Notes under the pieces: model-generated
Told to the model about the DNA's origin: nothing
The model's database searches: none
The model's input: only the letters and a program-made list of their open reading frames with translations
In this document: one piece after another, positions 7,386 to 11,188 of the stretch
Position numbering within the stretch: the stretch's first letter is position 1
How the letters are laid out: each line of letters opens with the position of its first letter
Assembly (NCBI GenBank): GCA_003024985.2
Contig: PXIH01S0019193.1
Length of the DNA: 11,188 nt
DNA from: Euperipatoides rowelli
Lineage: Eukaryota; Onychophora; Udeonychophora; Euonychophora; Peripatopsidae
Reading direction: 5' to 3' (one strand)
Position numbers and translations under genes: made by a program

Positions 7386-7546
7386 CTTTATAAAAAATAA
7401 AAGTATTCGAGAAGATTGAAAATACAAAAGTATTTTGTATGTTAGATATTTTAATTTTGAAAGTATTTTGTATTTCAAATACATTTTTAGGGAAGTATTT
7501 TGTATTATATTTGACATACTTTTTTTGAGTATTTTTCCCATCCCTG
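7386..7546 (-). mobile_element. Terminal and subterminal region of a hAT-like element
   Basis: Read on the minus strand from 7546, the sequence starts CAGGGATGGGAAAAATACTC and continues with many copies of AAATAC, GTATTT and AAAGTATTTTGTA, often as nearly palindromic pairs. A CAGGGATGGG start with such subterminal words is typical of hAT ends in animals. The expected 8-bp target copy would be GGCCAGTA at 7547-7554, but no matching copy was found upstream. The inner boundary is therefore approximate and the other end is unknown. No transposase is present. Confidence 0.5.
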
Positions 7547-7554
7547 GGCCAGTA

Positions 7555-8070
7555 CTGCTTCTGACATATGTTCTCATTGTCAGTAAATTTAGGTTCAATG
7601 GGAGGAGCGTTAGCCTCATCATATTTTCTATATCTATGTTTTTATTTTCGCTCAAGAACACCTTTGTGACGGTTACGGATCCCTAAGACATCGATCCTGA
7701 ACAAATGATGCAATTCACTCGGCCTGCAGATAAAGTGAATGGCATGCAATCGTTGAGGAGTCAATGGCTCGGTTCACATGACACTCCACTCAGTTTTAAT
7801 GTTCAAATGAAATAAAAACTTTATTTCACCTAAAATCTATTATGGCCTGATGACTTTTGGTAGATCAGTGCCAATAATTATTTAAAATACCTATAAATAC
7901 ATAGGAGTAACAAATACAGAGTTGTTGCTCCCTAAACTGAAATTTACTATAGTCTGGAAACCTAGATTGGAATAATATTTCTTCTTCATTTTGACAGTCC
8001 AAAAAAAAAAAACTAATTTAAATAAATTTTTTAATTGAATAATGAAAAATTTATTAAATTATCACATTTA
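7555..8070. other. No gene recognised; a less AT-rich patch at about 7655-7800
   Basis: The patch 7655-7800 is noticeably richer in G and C than its surroundings. It stays open in one plus-strand frame except for a single TAA at 7684-7686. The translation resembles no family I know, so an exon cannot be claimed. The remainder is AT-rich without visible features. Confidence 0.4.
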
Positions 8071-8332
8071 AATTCTAATATATAAACAGAAATAATTTCC
8101 AACAAACAGATTTTTTTTAATGATTTTTTTTCTAAATGTTGGCATTCATTAACGCTCGTATTTACTGTTTGTCCAAATAATACATTAAGTTAAATATTTC
8201 AAAGTGTATAACAGATAGAAAAAAAACTTAAATAGTATTTTTTTGTTCTATTTATATCAGGAATTTTAATATATAAAGAAAAAAAATTCCAACAAACAGA
8301 TTTTTTTTATGATTTTTTTTCTAAATGTCGGC
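8071..8332. repeat. Pair of about 70-bp direct repeats, 190 bp apart
   Basis: Copy one (8071-8143) and copy two (8262-8332) share AATTYTAATATATAAA, then TTCCAACAAACAGATTTTTT, then TGATTTTTTTTCTAAATGT and GGC. Differences are a few substitutions and small indels. Flanks on both sides are unrelated. The spacer (8144-8261) has no recognised feature. The copies could be two insertions of one short repeat or a decayed long tandem duplication. Confidence 0.75.
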
Positions 8333-9044
8333 TATAAAAAAAAAGTCAGTTTATCTTACATTTTCCATTACTGTTTCTCTGGCGTTAGAGATAGAACTTT
8401 TTGGTTTTGATTTTTGAAATCTGCATTAAATTCTGATTTTAAAAATGTAAAAGTTTAGTCCTAAATGTTTTATAATATTTGTATTACGCTACCTGAAAGT
8501 CAAAATTATTACATCAGTGTGTAAAATTTATGTCTGGACGTATTTACATATAATTCTAAAAAATAACTATAAAATGGCTGTGTGCATGGTAAAAACCTAC
8601 AAATATTGTAATGGGGAGTTAGTTTAGAAATAGAAGGCAGAAAAAACAAGTGGCGGCCTGTCATGTATCTTACGAAGAGGTTGCAGTATGTACCGTAAAA
8701 TGGTCTTATTCTTAGCCAAAAAAATAGGCTAGTTTATTTGGAAAAAAAAGTTTTGTTTAGGCTATAATGAATCAAGTATTTTGTATCTTTCATAAATAAA
8801 GATAAATGTATATGTATTTTTTTGTTCTTATGGATATGTATTTTTTTTTAAAAAAAAGAAAAAAGTATGTTTTTAATGAAGGTGTATTATTGAGTAATAT
8901 TTGCTATGCCGTGTCAAATTTAGGGTGTCCCCAGCACAAAATATATTTCAAATCAATTAACAAAAAAAATTTTATACTAGAAACGATTTCTTTCCACGAG
9001 CACTTTAAATAGTTTAAGTAGAAAATAATAAATATAGATAAAAT
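8333..9044. other. No gene recognised; expected place of an LTR but none demonstrated
   Basis: If the Gag relic downstream keeps its normal structure, a 5' LTR and a primer binding site should lie in or before this stretch. I could not find a convincing TG..CA boundary, a recognisable tRNA-complementary primer site or a repeat that would be the LTR. The second LTR lies outside the window. The 68-codon plus-strand frame at 8806-9012 is low in complexity and not supported as a gene. Confidence 0.5.
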
Positions 9045-10210
9045 ATGCAGGCTAATAGTAGCATTTCCCTTTTGGATGGCTCAATAATTGAGGCACCAGA
9101 ATCGGACGGGTAGATTAAGCCAAAGCGACCTTATAAATATAGAGGGACCATATAAAGGGGTTAATGAGGGAGTGGGGCCTCCACAAACAAAAAAGAGAGA
9201 GCAGCCACCCCACCTATTGCTAGAAATCCTTTTGACCCCGACACAACAATGTGTGTAATGCCTGCTGAGTTGGTATCCCGCATAAGAATGGACAAAATTG
9301 CCACTTTGGCACCATTCGATTTAGCACCGGAGGACATGTTCGTGTTTGAACGTTTCGTTTATGAATTCGAGTCGCTAGTGGTTGAATATAAATGGCCAGA
9401 ACAAAGGTGTGAATCTATTTTAGAGAACAAAATAATTGGGAAGGCTCATAGCGTTTATTTTTTGGGACTGGGGAATAAGCACAAATTAAATTTAAAAGAC
9501 AGGCTGAAAGAATTAGTAGGGGTGTTTCAATCAGACCCAGTAAAAAGGAACTAAAAGAGTTATTTCAGGCCTGTGTATATACCCCGGGTGAGCGCATATT
9601 TTCCTACAAGATATGTTTGGAAGCTTTGGCAGAACCACTAAGACCTCCCCCAAATTGTTCTCAAGAAGATTTTGAAGAGTCATTGCTCGATCAGTTTAAA
9701 GAGGGTATCCCCTTGGAGCTTAGGATGGAAGTGATACATAATAATCCGCACAGTCTTGATGAGGCAGTGTAATATGCTATCCATATGCAAAAGCAACTAA
9801 AGGGTCATGTTCACCTAGAAGAGCAGGTAAATGAGAACCGTAACTTAACTAGGGAACTGGCACAACAGGTAAATAGCCTACGGGCTGAGGTCGAGCGGTT
9901 TAGTGGCATAAAACCCGAACCAGTGATCAATAAAAGAATTGCACTTACCTGTAGGTATTGCAACAAAATAGGGCATAACGATCGTGTTTGCTATAAAAAA
10001 GCCAGTGATGCTGAGGCGTTAAACACCAACACAATGCCCAACCAGGTAGAATTAATAGATACAGAGGATCAAAATAGTCCATCTTTAAAATGCCAGAGCT
10101 CTCCAGTCCTAGGGTCTCCAGATTTGGGAGCAGTGTCGGCTAAAAACATTTCAGGGGCCCAAAGTAACAAGAAAAATAATAATAAGCCAAGTTTTAATAA
10201 AAAAAATTAA
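9045..10210 (+). pseudogene. gag: Gag polyprotein relic (capsid region, coiled coil, CCHC zinc knuckle)
   Basis: A likely start is ATG 9045 (MQANSSISLLDG). The leader is broken by TAG at 9111-9113, TAA at 9153-9155 and a frame change near 9205. The best capsid block runs from 9249 and includes MDKIATLAPFDLAPEDMFVF and the cysteine-bearing KWPEQRCESILENKI. A one-base loss in the A run 9542-9546 shifts the frame, after which KELKELFQACVYTPGERIF and LLDQFKEGIPLELRMEV follow. TAA at 9770-9772 stands where family logic suggests Gln. Bases 9800-9900 encode a short heptad-like coiled coil (NLTRELAQQVNSLRAEV). The zinc knuckle C-x2-C-x4-H-x4-C (tgt 9950, tgc 9959, cat 9974, tgc 9989) would bind RNA. 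An Asn/Lys-rich basic tail ends at TAA 10208. The Gag of a living relative would form the particle and package element RNA; this copy cannot. Confidence 0.8.
9950..9991 (+). other. CCHC zinc knuckle coding segment of Gag
   Basis: The codons read CRYCNKIGHNDRVC, a perfect C-x2-C-x4-H-x4-C retroviral-type nucleocapsid motif. All four zinc ligands are intact although the gene around it is broken. This motif is the strongest single support for calling the upstream region Gag. Confidence 0.9.
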
Positions 10211-10945
10211 AGTTACAAATAGAAATCAGGCGAAAAACGAGAAATACGTAATTCTAAGTCCAACACTATTTTCACAGCAGATAACAATATGTGGATGTGG
10301 AAAACCGCCCATTCAAAATCTAAGTGAAACAGAGGGCACGGATCAGGTGATCAAACATCCAGTCACCCATTGGTTGTCAATTCTCCTATTGATGAAAGTG
10401 TTAGTAACGTGGAATTTCCTTCACAGTTTTTATCCCATAATCTTTGGCAATTATTAAACCAAGATCCAGCCATTAAATACAACAATAATAAAGCCTGAAC
10501 TGTAGAAAACAATACTGTTAACACCATAGAACAAATAAATAAATCATACGGCAACAGACATTGTAGGAATAAAAGTTTAAACGCAACTTCCGTAATCCAC
10601 CCTTAACAAAAGCTAGTCCCGCATAATCCAGGGCACTCTCTACCTTCCAAAACTGAAACCACTACAATTAAATTTATTGACTCTTACCATAACAAACCCA
10701 TCATACACATACAAATAGGAAACGTTAAATATACAGCATTAATGGACACGGGAGCCCAGTTCTCTATTGTAAATTAGAAATATTATAATGACAACCCCAG
10801 TGTATGTCGTAAAAGAGAAGTCACGCTTTTCTCTCCCCTATCAAAGCAAGCGCTGATTGGCTATAAAACCATGTTACCTTGTAGCATAGGAGAAATTAAA
10901 TTCCTACAACCAATTTGCATAGCCCCTCTTATTACAAATAATCAA
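10211..10945 (+). pseudogene. pro: Retroviral-type aspartic protease relic with preceding linker
   Basis: The frame used by the second half of Gag continues here. The protease core reads KPIIHIQIGNVKYTALMDTG and then AQFSIVN, with the catalytic Asp-Thr-Gly at 10745-10753. It continues through a plausible second half (ALIGYKTMLPCSIGEIKF). The retroviral enzyme is a homodimer that cuts the polyprotein. Stops in this frame are 10220 TAG, 10325 TGA, 10496 TGA, 10604 TAA and 10775 TAG. Between about 10200 and 10454 a second frame is entirely open, so the first two stops, and the one ending Gag, may be bypassed by a pair of compensating indels, the first probably in the A8 run at 10199-10206. Several remaining stops are one C-to-T change away from Arg or Gln codons. 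The protease is inactive. Confidence 0.75.
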
Positions 10946-11188
10946 TAATGATAAGAAACAGGTTAAATTTACATTTGATCTAAATAAATGCTGGAATAAA
11001 TGCTTAAATCAGTGCTAGACCAAACGCCGATAGAGTGCGAGCCCATATTGTCTGATCCACCACTAGATGACAGCACCTCCTTATTTTCATTATTTGAAAT
11101 AGAGAAATTAAATTTAGAGCAGTCAGATATCAACAAACCTAAGACAATTATTGATGATAATAAAATAATCTTAATAGAGGATGTTACC
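10946..11188 (+). pseudogene. pol: Start of pol (protease-to-reverse-transcriptase linker), runs off the window
   Basis: Stops at 10946, 10949 and 10952 close the protease frame. An alternative frame is open at 10950-11015 (KKQVKFTFDLNKCWN). The original frame is open again from 11000 to the last base, 63 codons without a stop, with acidic and hydrophobic blocks (CEPILSDPPLDDSTSLFSLF, then KPKTIIDDNKIILIEDVT). The pattern fits the poorly conserved linker before reverse transcriptase, with two compensating indels near 10945 and 11000. The reverse transcriptase core is not reached, so the family cannot be fixed from this part. Confidence 0.55.

Larger units (their letters stand above)
9045..11188 (+). 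mobile_element. LTR retrotransposon remnant (Ty3/gypsy-like), gag to start of pol
   Basis: Gag-like capsid sequence, a CCHC zinc knuckle, an aspartic protease active site and a pol linker follow one another on the plus strand, which is the order of LTR retrotransposons. Reverse transcriptase, RNase H and integrase would lie beyond the right edge. Composition is less AT-extreme than the sequence to the left, as expected for former coding DNA. A Ty3/gypsy-like source is favoured by the capsid C-terminal pattern and the DTGAQ protease. Without reverse transcriptase the assignment is tentative. Left boundary and LTR were not identified. Confidence 0.75.

Noticed and set aside
7167-7661. 164-codon minus-strand frame, the longest in the window
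   Set aside because: It crosses a hAT-like terminus, is dominated by K, L, I and N from AT-rich DNA, and shows no motif or family resemblance.
7655-7810. Possible exon in the less AT-rich patch
   Set aside because: It is open except for one TAA, but it has no known domain, no convincing splice sites and no partner exon.
8650-8670. TGGCGGCCTGTC as a retrotransposon primer binding site
   Set aside because: It begins TGGCG like some primer sites but then matches no tRNA 3' end I know, and no LTR end lies just before it.
8806-9012. 68-codon plus-strand frame before the Gag relic
   Set aside because: Low-complexity start, no family resemblance, and it lies where non-coding LTR or leader sequence would be expected.
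9540-9550. Programmed -1 frameshift at the A-run within Gag
   Set aside because: The shift direction would fit, but the site is not a canonical heptamer and lies in the middle of the capsid region. Other lesions nearby make a one-base deletion simpler.
10363-10554. 63-codon minus-strand frame
   Set aside because: It is the antisense shadow of the Gag-protease linker.

Overview
The window looks like AT-rich intergenic DNA from an animal, probably an invertebrate. It has long A/T homopolymers, microsatellites, a degenerate minisatellite, and fragments of non-LTR retrotransposons, hAT-type DNA transposons, MITEs and an LTR retrotransposon. The species cannot be told from the sequence. I see no intact host gene, no rRNA or tRNA, no CRISPR array and no bacterial gene organisation. 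Most short open frames here are low-complexity noise or pieces of dead transposons.

Layout. 1-62: the terminus of a hAT-like element that continues out of the window. 64-820: a pair of 20-bp inverted repeats enclosing a minus-strand fragment of a CR1/L2-like LINE reverse transcriptase C-terminus (about 235-655). 1404-2260: three degenerate tandem units of about 190-210 bp, the first carrying a 265-bp hairpin MITE (1517-1781). 2754-3073: a 320-bp hAT-type MITE with matching terminal inverted repeats, an 8-bp target duplication with one mismatch, and an internal 53/54-bp tandem repeat. 4255-4625: a 371-bp foldback element built around paired 18-bp palindromes. 4855-5425: a degenerate minisatellite with units of about 41-48 bp. 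5793-6300: a second LINE fragment on the plus strand with stop codon, polyadenylation signal and (TATTG)n tail. 6484-6531: a 32-bp palindrome between perfect 8-bp direct repeats. 6670-6957: a minus-strand SINE-like retroposon with perfect 16-bp target duplications. About 7386-7546: another hAT-like terminus. 8071-8332: a dispersed pair of 70-bp direct repeats.

9045-11188 (window end): the most gene-like part. It is the decayed gag and protease region of an LTR retrotransposon, probably Ty3/gypsy-like. Gag shows a capsid-like region, a short coiled coil and a CCHC zinc knuckle. It is followed by an aspartic protease with a DTGAQ active site, then the start of a pol linker that runs off the window. 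It is broken by frameshifts and stop codons, so it should not make a functional polyprotein.

The genes do not work together. The window records successive, partly nested transposon insertions. The points most worth a second look are the minute palindrome with 8-bp duplications, the two hairpin elements, and the near-continuous Gag-protease reading frame. I found no convincing new biological system.
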